A stretch of 64,000 nt of DNA from Croceivirga sp. (GCA_028284285.1 JANQSA010000055.1:62001-126000); one strand, 5' to 3'. Positions 1 through 9,430 are shown, counted from the first letter of the stretch. The notes: generated by a model not told the origin, from the sequence alone. A program made the numbers and translations.

Positions 1-594
1 CTCAATTTCAGGATACTCTTTGGCAATCTCCTCAAAGGTGTTATGAAACAGCCCGTCGGTTAATTTCATAATGTTATCCTTGGTAAAACAGGTCACTTTT
101 TTTCTACCGTAGGTTTTCGCGTACTCAAAAGCAAATCGTATGATCTTTTCGGTTCCGGGTTTGGTAATCAACTTTAGGCATTGGGTTACCTCCTGGGTTT
201 GTCTATGCTCAATACCGGCGTATAGATCTTCTTCATTCTCCCGGATAATGACCACATCCATCACGGGATGTTTAGTGGTTACAAAAGGATGATACGAAAT
301 GCAGGGGCGCACATTGGCGTAGAGGCCCAGCGACTTTCTAATGGTAACATTTAAGCTTTTGTAGCCCCCCCCTTGTGGCGTTGTAATGGGGGCTTTTAGA
401 AAAACCCGGGTACGTTTGAGTGAGTCCCAGGCACCTGGCTCTATACCAGCAGTGTGGCCACGTTTGTACACATTTTCACCAATTTCAATCTCTTCGGTCC
501 TTATTTTGGCGCCTGCCGCAAATAGAATTTTTAGGGTGGCATCCATGATTTCAGGGCCGATACCATCTCCCTTTGCAACGGTTATATCTTTCAT
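1..594 (-). CDS. icd: isocitrate dehydrogenase, 5' part (cut by window edge)
   Basis: The first 198 codons of a minus-strand gene start at the ATG at 594 and run off the left edge. The product is the TCA-cycle enzyme converting isocitrate to 2-oxoglutarate and CO2, probably NADP-linked. The N-terminus carries GDGIGPEI, the cofactor/substrate loop of the isocitrate/isopropylmalate dehydrogenase family, followed by NVTIRKSLGLYANVRP (substrate phosphate and carboxylate contacts) and RENEEDLYAGIEH, then KDNIMKLTDG. This pattern resembles the Thermus/Rickettsia-type IDH better than the E. coli type. Cofactor choice cannot be seen because the C-terminal half lies outside the window. Confidence 0.9.
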   Translation of the reverse strand, partial: MKDITVAKGDGIGPEIMDATLKILFAAGAKIRTEEIEIGENVYKRGHTAGIEPGAWDSLKRTRVFLKAPITTPQGGGYKSLNVTIRKSLGLYANVRPCISYHPFVTTKHPVMDVVIIRENEEDLYAGIEHRQTQEVTQCLKLITKPGTEKIIRFAFEYAKTYGRKKVTCFTKDNIMKLTDGLFHNTFEEIAKEYPEIE

Positions 595-636
595 GTTATT
601 ATTTTGGCTGCAAAATAAATGAGATTAAACACTTAA

Positions 637-644
637 CAAAATTA
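637..644 (-). promoter_or_regulatory. putative -7 element of icd promoter
   Basis: On the minus strand this reads TAATTTTG, an exact match to the Bacteroidota -7 consensus TAnnTTTG, 42 bp upstream of the icd ATG. A TTG lies 15 bp further upstream (660-662), which is shorter than the usual 19-bp spacing, so the assignment is tentative. Confidence 0.35.
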
Positions 645-708
645 ACCGCTATGTAAACCCAAGAAATCTTATACAGACCTAAAAAGTCGTAGTTTTTTAG
701 TGTAAAAC

Positions 709-1710
709 TTACCGACCTTTTATTCGTTGCCACAATTCATGGAATAAATATTGGGCGTCTCCGCCGGTCTTGGGAACTTCCTCGGCGGTAATGTGTCCGT
801 TTTCGTTGTGTAAGCGGTAAGAAAATGCAAAAAACGGTTCGGCATCTTTTCTGGGGATCAATCCAAACCGTAGATCGTAAAAGTACCATTGGCCGTTTTT
901 CTGTTCCAGAATAAACCATCCTTCGGTTATGGCCATCAGGCGCTGTACATTAGGGAAGGCCATCATTTGAGCGGAAGCTTTGCGATTTTTAGGATATTCG
1001 GTAAAGAGAATCGGTGCGGTATCCAAAAAGGAATAATCCGCAATAAGATAGCTGTCCGGAGTTTCAATATTGGCATTCCACAATACGGTGTTCATTGGTG
1101 CCGGACGGGTGCTGATGTTAGCATACCGGATGTTTTGGGCGTTAAGGGCTTGCTCAAATCTTTGGTTCACCACCCCTTTAAGGACCAGGGTGAGCAGAAG
1201 GTAGGTAGTTGAAATTGTTAGTCCGGCTATGTTCAATCGCCTTCTGATTTTTGAATCCCGTTTATAAAACAGTACCAGTATGGTCAATATTAAAAAAGGG
1301 AGCGTATATAACGGGTCAATAACAAAAATGGAATTATAGGCGAGACGTGTTTTTAAGGGCCAGAAAAGCTGTGTGCCCCAGGTGGTAAAGGCGTCCAATA
1401 GCGGATGGGTAAAAAGGCACCAAAAGAAGAGGATAGCCCAGGGCCTCCAACCCAGGTTTAGCTTTCGCTCAATCCTATTCACCAATACCCCTAACAACGG
1501 AGCCAGCAAAACACTGAAAACAATGGAATGGCTAAAACCCCTGTGCCACTCAATAGCGGTTATGGTATCTGTAAAATAATTGCACAAGACGTCCAGATCG
1601 GGGATAGTACCGGCAATGGCGCCATACAACAACGCTTTGTTCCCTACTTTTTTTCCTAAGGTAGCCTCGCCTACCGCAGCGCCTAAAACAATTTGGGTGA
1701 GTGAATCCAG
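709..1710 (-). CDS. YdjM/DUF457-like membrane-bound metal-dependent hydrolase, probable CTG start
   Basis: A 333-residue polytopic membrane protein. The N-terminal part holds TIPDLDVL, then HRGFSHS and FTHPLLDAFTTWGTQ, the His/Asp-rich pattern of the LexA-regulated YdjM/DUF457 family annotated as membrane-bound metal-dependent hydrolases; the physiological substrate is unknown. Four or five membrane segments fill residues 45-160, and a soluble domain of about 170 residues follows. The family's usual N-terminus (DSLTQIVLGAAVGEATLGKK) is fully encoded upstream of the first possible TTG start (1632), in frame, with no ATG, GTG or TTG before it and an in-frame stop shortly further upstream. The codon standing where family members have Met is CTG (1708-1710). 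I therefore place the start there; ATT at 1720 is a less likely option. Confidence 0.75.
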   Translation of the reverse strand: MDSLTQIVLGAAVGEATLGKKVGNKALLYGAIAGTIPDLDVLCNYFTDTITAIEWHRGFSHSIVFSVLLAPLLGVLVNRIERKLNLGWRPWAILFFWCLFTHPLLDAFTTWGTQLFWPLKTRLAYNSIFVIDPLYTLPFLILTILVLFYKRDSKIRRRLNIAGLTISTTYLLLTLVLKGVVNQRFEQALNAQNIRYANISTRPAPMNTVLWNANIETPDSYLIADYSFLDTAPILFTEYPKNRKASAQMMAFPNVQRLMAITEGWFILEQKNGQWYFYDLRFGLIPRKDAEPFFAFSYRLHNENGHITAEEVPKTGGDAQYLFHELWQRIKGR

Positions 1711-1797
1711 AACACAAATGTTTACCTGCTAAAATAAGGATTCCCAAAGTTTTCCGTAAACCGGGCTGCCCAATCGATGGGTTAAAAATAAAAGGAT

Positions 1798-2901
1798 TTA
1801 AGGTTCTGCCTTGTTTTTCCTAAACGCAGATGGTGTTATACCTTCAAATTTTTTAAAAGCGCTGTTAAATGAGGATAAACTACTAAAGCCAACATCAAAG
1901 GCAATAGAGGAAATGGTGTATTTTTCGCTTTCAGAAGCTGAAAGTAATCTTTTGGCGTGTTCAATACGGTGGAAGTTTACAAAATCGTTAAAGTTGCGCC
2001 TGGCATACTGATTAACGGCTGAAGATATTTCCTGTGTGCTCTTCCCCAGCATCCTACTAAGCCTGGGAAGGGACAAATCGGATTCAAGGTACAACATGCG
2101 TTCCGTAATCAAGGCTGAAATCTTGCTAAATAAGAGATCATTGCTATTGTTTTTGAATACGTTGCCATCTAAATCTATAGTCTTTCGCTGAAAAGCTTTG
2201 TAGCTTAAATAATAGATAACTATGGAATACATTAACGGCCCAATAATATAAGGGACTGTATCATCCAGGATGTTTAAAACATAGGATCCCCAAATAATAC
2301 CAAAACCTACAAGTAAAAAATATAGCCAATCCAATACGGCTTTTTGTGATTTTGTTTGGGGCTCTTGTTGCTGTTTTCTTTTTGCCAACCTAAAGGCGCG
2401 CCACGCTAAAACGATATAAAAAAGCAGGTGGAGATAGATAAAGATGAGCCCACTGGAAAAAACAATAATGACCCCTTTACTGTTTTCAAACCAGGCTTTG
2501 GTGACAAAAAGACTCGCTATGAAAACGATGGCAAAAGGAACAAACTCTAACCTATACTGCCCGGGAAGCTCAAAATCCGGTTGTGTCATGCTTAACACAT
2601 ACCACCGTAGAAGCGGCCCGATTAGTAACAGGAGCGCCAACCCAAGAAATATAAAGACGGGTTCTAAATTGTCCCCAAAATTTAGCATAACCGATTTACC
2701 GATCCGAAACGCCATAAAGATCAAAATCAGGCCTAACAGTAGATTGGATAAACGTTTTTTCTTTTTAAAAACAACCAGGTAAAAAGCAAAAAGAATACCA
2801 TGCAAAAGACCTGCACTACTAAGAAGAATCAATACAATATCTGAAACTTTCAATAGACTATTTTTGGTGAAAGTAGGAATATTTGATGTAGTGAAAAGCA
2901 T
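1798..2901 (-). CDS. AraC-family transcriptional regulator with N-terminal membrane domain
   Basis: A 367-residue protein with two parts. Residues about 20-235 contain seven hydrophobic segments separated by short basic loops, for example KKKKR after the first. Residues about 265-365 form an AraC-type double helix-turn-helix, ending with the conserved second motif GFSSLSSFNSAFKKFEGITPSAFRK split over the last 35 residues. Such membrane AraC proteins are common in Flavobacteriia and probably sense an envelope or membrane ligand directly, with the DNA-binding domain in the cytoplasm. The ATG at 2901 is used. The next minus-strand gene upstream (DJ-1-like) ends 50 bp away, so the two could be co-transcribed. 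Target genes are unknown. Confidence 0.85.
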   Translation of the reverse strand: MLFTTSNIPTFTKNSLLKVSDIVLILLSSAGLLHGILFAFYLVVFKKKKRLSNLLLGLILIFMAFRIGKSVMLNFGDNLEPVFIFLGLALLLLIGPLLRWYVLSMTQPDFELPGQYRLEFVPFAIVFIASLFVTKAWFENSKGVIIVFSSGLIFIYLHLLFYIVLAWRAFRLAKRKQQQEPQTKSQKAVLDWLYFLLVGFGIIWGSYVLNILDDTVPYIIGPLMYSIVIYYLSYKAFQRKTIDLDGNVFKNNSNDLLFSKISALITERMLYLESDLSLPRLSRMLGKSTQEISSAVNQYARRNFNDFVNFHRIEHAKRLLSASESEKYTISSIAFDVGFSSLSSFNSAFKKFEGITPSAFRKNKAEP

Positions 2902-2950
2902 ACCCTTACGTGGCTTATGCTGTGTACATCAAAAAAGTATTCCTACACCC

Positions 2951-4057
2951 CTATGCAGCCTTGGACACTTTTTTCGCATATGCCGTTAAGCGAACCAAAG
3001 CAAAAAAACGACCCATATCACCTTGCATAACCGCAATAACACTATGCTTTGCAATGAGTAACCTGGCAATTTCGTTTCTTTCTTCAAAATACGAGTGTTT
3101 AATAAGCTCCTTAGCCTTTTGAAAACCTTCGGTCTCGTACATTTTTAATACCGCTACAGCATTTTCTTCGGCAGTTGTTTCCCTGAACTTAGGTGTAAAC
3201 CCTAATTGTTTTACCATGGTTTCCGCTAACTTCCAGGTGGACCAGGGATTTTGACCCGTTACTAAATTTTTATCATGGCTTACATGCTCCAAATACATGG
3301 CACCTTCACTAAAACGAGCACCCTGTGCCACCAGTTTATCCTGCAAAAGAAAAGGAAACAGGGTCGCAGCGTCGGGTATAAGAAGTAATTCTTCGGCATT
3401 GGTAAATCCACTCACACTTTTATTCTCTAATAAATGACGACCGTCATCAAGCGTAACATTGACCAGGGCAGCCGGACCATGACATACGGCGCCCACAACT
3501 TTATTGGATTGATACAGTTGGCGTACGATGGACTGTATGGCCTTATTTTCCGGAAAATCGAACATAGCCCCCTTGCCACCAACAAAGAATACTGCCTGAT
3601 AGTCTTCTGCGACAATATTGTTTACCGGAAGGGTATGTTTGGCCTTGTACTGTGCAGTACTATCGTTTAAAAAGGCATAATCAAATTTTCCCATATCTTC
3701 ATTATCGATCACCACCTGTGGTTCACCTCCCAGCGGACTGGCAATATCAACCTCAAAACCATTGGCCTGAAATACGTAATATGCACGAGACAGTTCGGTC
3801 AGTTCATAACCGGTTACTTTATCCGTATCCCCCATGGTTTCAGCACTGGTTACCACGGCCAGGATCTTTCCTCTAAACGGAGGGATATTTTGGGTTACAT
3901 ACGGTAAATCACTTACTTGAATAGTGGTCAGATCACCGGCCTCATCTTCTGATGGCAGTAGGCCCATAAACCACCAACCGAAGGCAAAAAGAATCACAAT
4001 CAAAGTGGTAAGGACAATTAAACTCCACTTGAGGACAGGGTATTTTTTAAGCATCAT
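2951..4057 (-). CDS. membrane-anchored DJ-1/PfpI (class I glutamine amidotransferase-like) protein
   Basis: The reading frame is open up to 4219, but the ATG pair at 4057/4054 gives a sensible N-terminus: a basic stretch LKKYP followed by one membrane helix (about residues 9-30). The remaining domain is DJ-1/PfpI-like: GKILAVVTS, GYELTEL, then the nucleophile elbow GAVCHGPAAL with Cys at about residue 192, the pattern of Hsp31-like glyoxalase III and deglycase homologues. The catalytic domain would lie outside the inner membrane. About 85 C-terminal residues after FTPKFRE form a helical, charged extension not seen in the short family members. Substrate is unknown; methylglyoxal detoxification or a chaperone role are family-based guesses. 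Confidence 0.75.
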   Translation of the reverse strand: MMLKKYPVLKWSLIVLTTLIVILFAFGWWFMGLLPSEDEAGDLTTIQVSDLPYVTQNIPPFRGKILAVVTSAETMGDTDKVTGYELTELSRAYYVFQANGFEVDIASPLGGEPQVVIDNEDMGKFDYAFLNDSTAQYKAKHTLPVNNIVAEDYQAVFFVGGKGAMFDFPENKAIQSIVRQLYQSNKVVGAVCHGPAALVNVTLDDGRHLLENKSVSGFTNAEELLLIPDAATLFPFLLQDKLVAQGARFSEGAMYLEHVSHDKNLVTGQNPWSTWKLAETMVKQLGFTPKFRETTAEENAVAVLKMYETEGFQKAKELIKHSYFEERNEIARLLIAKHSVIAVMQGDMGRFFALVRLTAYAKKVSKAA

Positions 4058-4246
4058 CGTAATCGTTAAAAATCTGCTGCGAAATACGATGATCCTTTTC
4101 ATAAAAACTGTCGGAATGATAATTCCGTCAGAGCGAAAGATGATCCCGGAACTAAAAAGAGTTTGAAGAATGCGTTGAAATACTAATGAAATGTAGACCA
4201 AAACCCAATGGGAGGTCATCCGTAATGGAATATCTTCGGATAGGTT

Positions 4247-4654
4247 TTAGACCAATTCCAGTTTCTCCCAAACGTAATCCGAACCCAGCCGGAAGCTCCC
4301 GATATGATCAAAATTGCACTCCTCGGGGACCAGAATGGATAAAAAAGGAGCTCCATCTTTGTTTTTATACAAATGATAGGTATGTCCTACCATCGGTTGA
4401 AAACTGAACCTGGCTGAATACACCAGGGTGTTGTACTCAAAACGTTCCTGTAAACTTTGATATTGCTTCCGTATTTCTTCGTATTCTGCAGCCATGGCAG
4501 CGTTCACCATGCCCACCCCTTTGTGCTTCCAGGGTACCAGATTTTCAGCAATAATTACCGGTGCACCCACATGGGTAGGATAGGGCTTTAGGGAAGCATC
4601 GTACTTATCCTCTGCGGTATTATACACTACATTATCGGGCTTTTTGTCCTTCAT
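4247..4654 (-). CDS. DUF2452 domain protein
   Basis: A 135-residue cytoplasmic protein without signal peptide or membrane segment. The sequence (YNTAEDKYDASLKPYPTHVGAP near the start, FSFQPMVGHTYHLY in the middle, LGSDYVWEKLEL at the end) matches what I remember of the DUF2452 family, a single-domain family common in Bacteroidota with no assigned biochemical role. It lies just downstream (25 bp) of glutathione peroxidase and folE on the same strand, so it is probably the distal gene of that operon. Confidence 0.75.
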   Translation of the reverse strand: MKDKKPDNVVYNTAEDKYDASLKPYPTHVGAPVIIAENLVPWKHKGVGMVNAAMAAEYEEIRKQYQSLQERFEYNTLVYSARFSFQPMVGHTYHLYKNKDGAPFLSILVPEECNFDHIGSFRLGSDYVWEKLELV

Positions 4655-4679
4655 GGTACTACAATAATAGGCGTGTGCG

Positions 4680-5225
4680 TTAGGTGATAATATTCCTGGT
4701 GATTTTAGAACTTAAGGGATGGGTAGTGGAGTAATAGAAATCGAGGAGTTGTCCTTCGGGTCCTACCAGATACTTTTGAAAATTCCATCGCACCCTACTG
4801 TTTAACTTTCCATTCCGCCGTTTTTGAGTCAACCATTGGTACAGGGGATGTTGGTTTGTTCCTTTTACATCAACCTTTTCCGTAATACTAAAACTGACTC
4901 CATAATTGATCGCACAAAAGTTTTTGATCTCTTCTGCAGACCCGGGCTCCTGGGCACCAAACTGATTGCAGGGTACCCCTACTACCATAAGCTGTTCTTT
5001 ATAGCGTTGGTATAATTTCTCCAGGTCCTTATACTGCCCGGTAAATCCACATTTGGAGGCCACATTAACGAAAAGGATATACTTTCCTTTATACCTGGAA
5101 AAGGCAAGGGGTTCACCGTTTATATCATCCATCCTAATATCGTAGATAGTAGTGGTGGATAAACCAGGGTTCGGATTGGTTTTTGGAGCAACCGCTTTCT
5201 TGCTCAGGGATTCTAGAAATCTCAA
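4680..5225 (-). CDS. glutathione peroxidase-family thiol peroxidase
   Basis: A 181-residue thioredoxin-fold peroxidase reducing H2O2 and organic hydroperoxides. The peroxidatic Cys59 sits in NVASKCGFTGQY, followed by VPCNQFGAQEPGS (Cys86 and the catalytic Gln) and the WNF motif (Trp147). A third Cys (Cys104, in NFCAINYG) occupies the position of the resolving cysteine of plant and yeast enzymes, so thioredoxin rather than glutathione is the likely reductant. There is Cys rather than selenocysteine. No convincing signal peptide is present, though the first 22 residues form a basic extension before the domain. It follows folE by 11 bp on the same strand and is probably co-transcribed with it. 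Confidence 0.92.
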   Translation of the reverse strand: MRFLESLSKKAVAPKTNPNPGLSTTTIYDIRMDDINGEPLAFSRYKGKYILFVNVASKCGFTGQYKDLEKLYQRYKEQLMVVGVPCNQFGAQEPGSAEEIKNFCAINYGVSFSITEKVDVKGTNQHPLYQWLTQKRRNGKLNSRVRWNFQKYLVGPEGQLLDFYYSTTHPLSSKITRNIIT

Positions 5226-5236
5226 AATGAACAGGC

Positions 5237-5941
5237 TTAGTTATTGATGTAGTTGTATAACTCCTGGATCTTTTCAGGGGTATTAAACTTTCCTCCATAG
5301 AAGGAAGTCACCGTAGCCGAGGTATCATCTTGTATCCCTCGGGAAGATACACATAAATGCTTCGCATCGATAATGACGGCAACATCCGGGGTTTCCAAAA
5401 TAGTTTGCAATTCCACAGCAATTTGATTCGTTAGCCTTTCCTGTACCTGAGGCCGTTTGGCAAAGTATTGCACGATCCGGTTTAATTTGGAAAGTCCGAT
5501 CACCTTACCGGAAGAGATATAGGCCACATGCGCCTTACCAATTATCGGCACAAAATGATGCTCACAATTGGAATAAAACGTGATGTCCTTTTCAACCAAC
5601 ATTTGGTTGTACTGATACTTGTTTTCAAACAGGGCCACCTTGGGTTTGTTGGCCGGGTTAAGTCCGGAATAGATCTCATCAATGAACATTTTGGCCACCC
5701 GCTGCGGAGTACCACGTAATGAATCATCGTTAAGATCCAATCCCATCACATCCATAATCTGCGCAAATAATTGCGCTATATTTTCCTTTTTTTCCTTATC
5801 ACTTAAGGCAAAAGCATTGGGTTTCATTGGGGTATCAATCCCGGTAGATAAATGATCATCACCTATCTCTTCATGTGAATAGCCATTTAGTAATTCCTTG
5901 GCGTCTAGTAAACTTTCTAATACGGTATTTTGATTTTCCAT
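5237..5941 (-). CDS. folE: GTP cyclohydrolase I
   Basis: A 234-residue enzyme that converts GTP to 7,8-dihydroneopterin triphosphate, the first step of folate (or tetrahydrobiopterin) synthesis. The zinc ligands are visible: Cys126 and His129 in SNCEHHFVPI and Cys197 in KHLCVSSRGIQ. The dihydrofolate-type signature RPQVQERLT is intact. The first 45 residues are a poorly conserved acidic extension, as in other Bacteroidota enzymes. The start ATG at 5941 gives MENQNTV. It is the first gene of a tight minus-strand set with glutathione peroxidase and DUF2452. The upstream 230 bp are non-coding. Confidence 0.97.
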   Translation of the reverse strand: MENQNTVLESLLDAKELLNGYSHEEIGDDHLSTGIDTPMKPNAFALSDKEKKENIAQLFAQIMDVMGLDLNDDSLRGTPQRVAKMFIDEIYSGLNPANKPKVALFENKYQYNQMLVEKDITFYSNCEHHFVPIIGKAHVAYISSGKVIGLSKLNRIVQYFAKRPQVQERLTNQIAVELQTILETPDVAVIIDAKHLCVSSRGIQDDTSATVTSFYGGKFNTPEKIQELYNYINN

Positions 5942-6094
5942 TAATATGTACTGGATTTATTAGCATTTTAATTTTACTGCGCTACCTGGTCCGCCAGATA
6001 ACGTTTAAGAATCGTAAAACTATTTATTTTGTTTAATATTAATTGTTAAAGTTTAAACAAAATTTAATGCTTGAAACGTCTACGGGTGATAAGC

Positions 6095-6146
6095 GCTGTT
6101 CATCGTCTGAATGGAGTGAATAGAAATTCCCCTGACGATGAACAGC
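6095..6146. repeat. perfect 13-bp inverted repeat between folE and the BNR gene
   Basis: GCTGTTCATCGTC at 6095-6107 and its exact reverse complement at 6134-6146, with a 26-base loop. It lies 27 bp past the stop of the BNR-repeat gene and about 150 bp before folE, both minus strand. There is no T-run after either arm, so it is not a classical intrinsic terminator; an operator or RNA-stabilising 3' hairpin are possible. Confidence 0.7.
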
Positions 6147-6172
6147 TTGATGTAAATGACGGGTGGAAAAGC

Positions 6173-9100
6173 CTATTCCACTATAATACGGTTTGGTGTA
6201 TACGGAGCTCTGGCATCTTCCAATTGTTGCTGTAACCCTTTTAAATCATTTGTAATCAAACTTCTTAGTTGTGCTCGTAATGGTTCAAATGCTTCCTTTA
6301 CGATTTGCAGGCTTTCCAGGTTGGTTTTTGTGGTTTCGGATGTTGAATTAAACATTGCGTATTGAATATTTCCCAAACGCCAGGCTATGGGCATTGGTTT
6401 ATCAATATCCAATTGGGCGGCCACACGATCTCCGTTGAGTTTTTCCTCAATCGCTGCCATTTTTTTTCGTATTTCCAAATAGGTTAAGGTGAGGTCTTCC
6501 TGGGCTGATGGAGTTCGATCTATCGCTTTTTTGATGTAACCCATCTCATCGTTGACTTCCCTGATACTTCTTTGAAGCCCTCTGACTAATCTTGCCATCT
6601 GCAGTACTTCTTCCTGAAAAGCGGCCAGTGCATCACGATCTCTGGCAGGCAAAACGGTATTGTTAAGTGATTTCACTGTAAAGGATACGGGACCCGCCAG
6701 CTCTGTAAATACACCATCTACAAATTTGGACATACTTACAGAATACTTTCCCGGAGGGACTAAAGTGCCTGCATCCGGACCCGAAAAAGGATTATAAAAA
6801 GCAGGAGGCTTAAGTGAAATAGGGTCGGTGGAAGGCAATCTCAAATCCCACTGGATCCGATTCACTCCCTTTTTCGGTTTTGTGGTTAGTTTTCGTACCA
6901 CTTCGCCACCGGAATTTTTTATGGTGAACAGCAGATACGGAGGCTCTTCATTTTTTTCGGCTTTTAATGCTTCATAGGAGGGATAGTTGTCATCTGTAGT
7001 TTTCTTCTCTCGTTCCAATCGTTGTTCCTTTTTAGAGGAGATCCCTTCCTTTAGGTAATAGGTGAAAATGGCGTCAGCGCCTAAATTATCTCCCAGATAG
7101 TAACTATCGCCCTGAAAAGATTTCCCCGGAAGTCCAAGCGGATACCTGTATTCAAAAGCGAACGCGTCACGGATTGGGAACAGCTCCGCTGTTTTGTTTT
7201 CCAGTTTGTGTGCCTGGCGTAGACTGGAGTAATCGTCCAAAACATAAAACCCCCTGCCAAAGGTACCCAGTACCAGGTCTTCCTCCCTTTCCTGGATAGC
7301 AATATCCCGAACTGCAATCGTAGGTACACCAGCCTTTAGGGGTATCCATTTTTCACCCCCATCGTTCGAAAAAAACACGCCGAACTCTGTGCCGGCAAAG
7401 AGCAGGTTGGGATCTACATGATCTTCTTCCAAAGCGTATACAGATCCCCTGAGCGGTAAATCACTACTAATGGAAGACCAGCTCCTGCCGCGGTCCGCAC
7501 TCTTGTAAATGTAGGGTTTGAAATCACCATACTTGTGATGATTGAACGCTGCGTATACTACATTTTCGTCATGTTTAGATGCCATAAGTTCATTGACATA
7601 CGTAGCGTTGGGAACCCCTTTTATCCCTGCTACTTTTCTCCAATTCTCACCTCCATCCTCAGTAACCTGAATCAAGCCGTCATCGGTTCCTGCGTAAAGT
7701 AAGTTCTCGTTTTTAGGAGACTCCGAGAAAGCCACAATAGTACCGTAGGGAGAAGTGGAACGGTTCTTGGCCACCGCATCCGTACTCCACACCTGCCCCA
7801 TGACTTTTAGTTCATTCCGGTTGATTTGGGCCGTTAAATCGTCGCTGATCACCTGCCAGCTATTGCCGCGATCGTCACTTCTAAAAACTTTGTTAGCTGC
7901 AAAAAAGATCCTGCCCGGGCGGTGTGCACTGACTTGCAGTGGAGCGTCCCAATTCCATCTGTAGGCATTTTCATCTTTTCCGGGCTGGGGTTGAATTCCC
8001 AATTCTTCTCCACTCAGTTTATCATAACGTACTAGATATCCGTATTGGGATTGTGCATAGACAATATTGGGATTATCAGGATCTATGGCAGATTCAAAAC
8101 CATCTCCGCCATGGGTCATGAACCATTCAGAATTGGCAATCCCGTTCCCGCTGGTTGTCCTGGAGGGCCCTCCCATGCTAAAATTATCCTGGGTCCCCCC
8201 ATAGATAAAATAGAAAGGCTCCGCATTGTCCACAGCTACTTTATAAAATTGTGTAATGGGCAGGTTGGCTTTAAATTGCCAGGTGGCAGCGGCATCAAAG
8301 GTTTCGTAAATACCGCCGTCACATCCTGCCAGTAAGTGATCGGTATCTTTAGGGTTTATCCACAGACAATGATTATCCACATGTTTGAAATCTTCCCCTA
8401 AATTCTTGAACGTTTGCCCACCATCACGGGATACCTGCATCCAGGTATCCATTCCATAGATCACATTCTCATCCAGAGGGTCAACCACAATTTCCTGATA
8501 ATAGTTGCCCGAGGAATTATACTTACCCCTTTTGGTCCAGGATGCCCCGCCGTTACGGGATCGGTAGAAGCCTCCTTTACCCTGTGCAGCTTCCACTATG
8601 GCATATACGGTCTCGGGATTTGATGGAGCAATGGCCAAACCTATCCTGCCAAGATCAACTTTGGGCAGTCCTTTGTTTACCTTAACCCAGTTCGCTCCGC
8701 CATCTATCGACTTATAAATTCCTGATTGCGGTCCTCCTCCCAAATAGGTAAAGACATGCCGCCTCCTTTGGAAGGCAGAGGCATACAATACATCCGGGTT
8801 TCTTGGGTCCATGACTATTTCATTAACTCCGGTGTGTTCATCTATGGTGAGTACGGCCGTCCATGTCTCACCCCCGTCAGTGGTTTTATACACGCCGCGT
8901 TCGCCACCACTACTCCATAGCGGTCCTATGGCTGCCACAAAGACCACATCCGAATTCTCAGGATGGACAATAATATTACCGATATGCCCGCTGGTAGTTA
9001 ACCCCTTATTTTCCCAGCTTTGACCGCCATCAACCGATTTATAAATACCGTCGCCGTAGGCAACGCTTCGTTGATTGTTGTTTTCCCCGGAACCTACCCA

Positions 9101-9430
9101 AATAACACTGCTGTTGTTGGGATCCATGGTTACACAGCCAATAGAATAGCTCTTCTGACTATCGAAAACAGGGGTATAAGTGGTTCCTGAATTTGTAGTC
9201 TTCCATACCCCACCAGAGGCTACGGCCACATAATACTCCTTAGGATTGTTGGGGTTTACCGCAAAATCGGCGATTCTTCCTGAAGTAATTGCCGGTCCGA
9301 TCGACCGGAACGTAAGCCCGCTTAGATCAAGACTTTCTTCTTTGTTATCGGATGTCTTGCTGTTATTGCGTTGTGCAATGAGTGTAAAACAAAGCAATAG
9401 TACTAATGGTAATAGTATTGATTTTTTCAT
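6173..9430 (-). CDS. secreted VPS10/sortilin-like BNR (Asp-box) beta-propeller protein
   Basis: A 1085-residue exported protein. A Sec signal peptide (KKSILLPLVLLLCFTLIAQ) is followed by about ten Asp-box repeats of the type S/T-x-D-x-G-x-x-W, for example SVDGGQSW, TTDGGETW, SIDGGANW, TEDGGENW and SNDGGEKW, spread over residues 80-720. These form one or two multi-bladed beta-propellers as in glycosyl-hydrolase-like and sortilin domains. The last 350 residues hold a beta-rich segment (KKGVNRIQWDLRLP) and a helical tail. Large proteins of this kind are frequent in Flavobacteriia and are often labelled glycosyl hydrolase, but no catalytic residues are evident and the ligand is unknown. It stands alone; the next gene upstream is divergent. 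Confidence 0.85.
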   Translation of the reverse strand: MKKSILLPLVLLLCFTLIAQRNNSKTSDNKEESLDLSGLTFRSIGPAITSGRIADFAVNPNNPKEYYVAVASGGVWKTTNSGTTYTPVFDSQKSYSIGCVTMDPNNSSVIWVGSGENNNQRSVAYGDGIYKSVDGGQSWENKGLTTSGHIGNIIVHPENSDVVFVAAIGPLWSSGGERGVYKTTDGGETWTAVLTIDEHTGVNEIVMDPRNPDVLYASAFQRRRHVFTYLGGGPQSGIYKSIDGGANWVKVNKGLPKVDLGRIGLAIAPSNPETVYAIVEAAQGKGGFYRSRNGGASWTKRGKYNSSGNYYQEIVVDPLDENVIYGMDTWMQVSRDGGQTFKNLGEDFKHVDNHCLWINPKDTDHLLAGCDGGIYETFDAAATWQFKANLPITQFYKVAVDNAEPFYFIYGGTQDNFSMGGPSRTTSGNGIANSEWFMTHGGDGFESAIDPDNPNIVYAQSQYGYLVRYDKLSGEELGIQPQPGKDENAYRWNWDAPLQVSAHRPGRIFFAANKVFRSDDRGNSWQVISDDLTAQINRNELKVMGQVWSTDAVAKNRSTSPYGTIVAFSESPKNENLLYAGTDDGLIQVTEDGGENWRKVAGIKGVPNATYVNELMASKHDENVVYAAFNHHKYGDFKPYIYKSADRGRSWSSISSDLPLRGSVYALEEDHVDPNLLFAGTEFGVFFSNDGGEKWIPLKAGVPTIAVRDIAIQEREEDLVLGTFGRGFYVLDDYSSLRQAHKLENKTAELFPIRDAFAFEYRYPLGLPGKSFQGDSYYLGDNLGADAIFTYYLKEGISSKKEQRLEREKKTTDDNYPSYEALKAEKNEEPPYLLFTIKNSGGEVVRKLTTKPKKGVNRIQWDLRLPSTDPISLKPPAFYNPFSGPDAGTLVPPGKYSVSMSKFVDGVFTELAGPVSFTVKSLNNTVLPARDRDALAAFQEEVLQMARLVRGLQRSIREVNDEMGYIKKAIDRTPSAQEDLTLTYLEIRKKMAAIEEKLNGDRVAAQLDIDKPMPIAWRLGNIQYAMFNSTSETTKTNLESLQIVKEAFEPLRAQLRSLITNDLKGLQQQLEDARAPYTPNRIIVE

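Noticed and set aside
5942-6172. Possible MITE or IS end from the inverted repeat
   Set aside because: No target-site duplication or transposase remnant; arms are short and single in the window.
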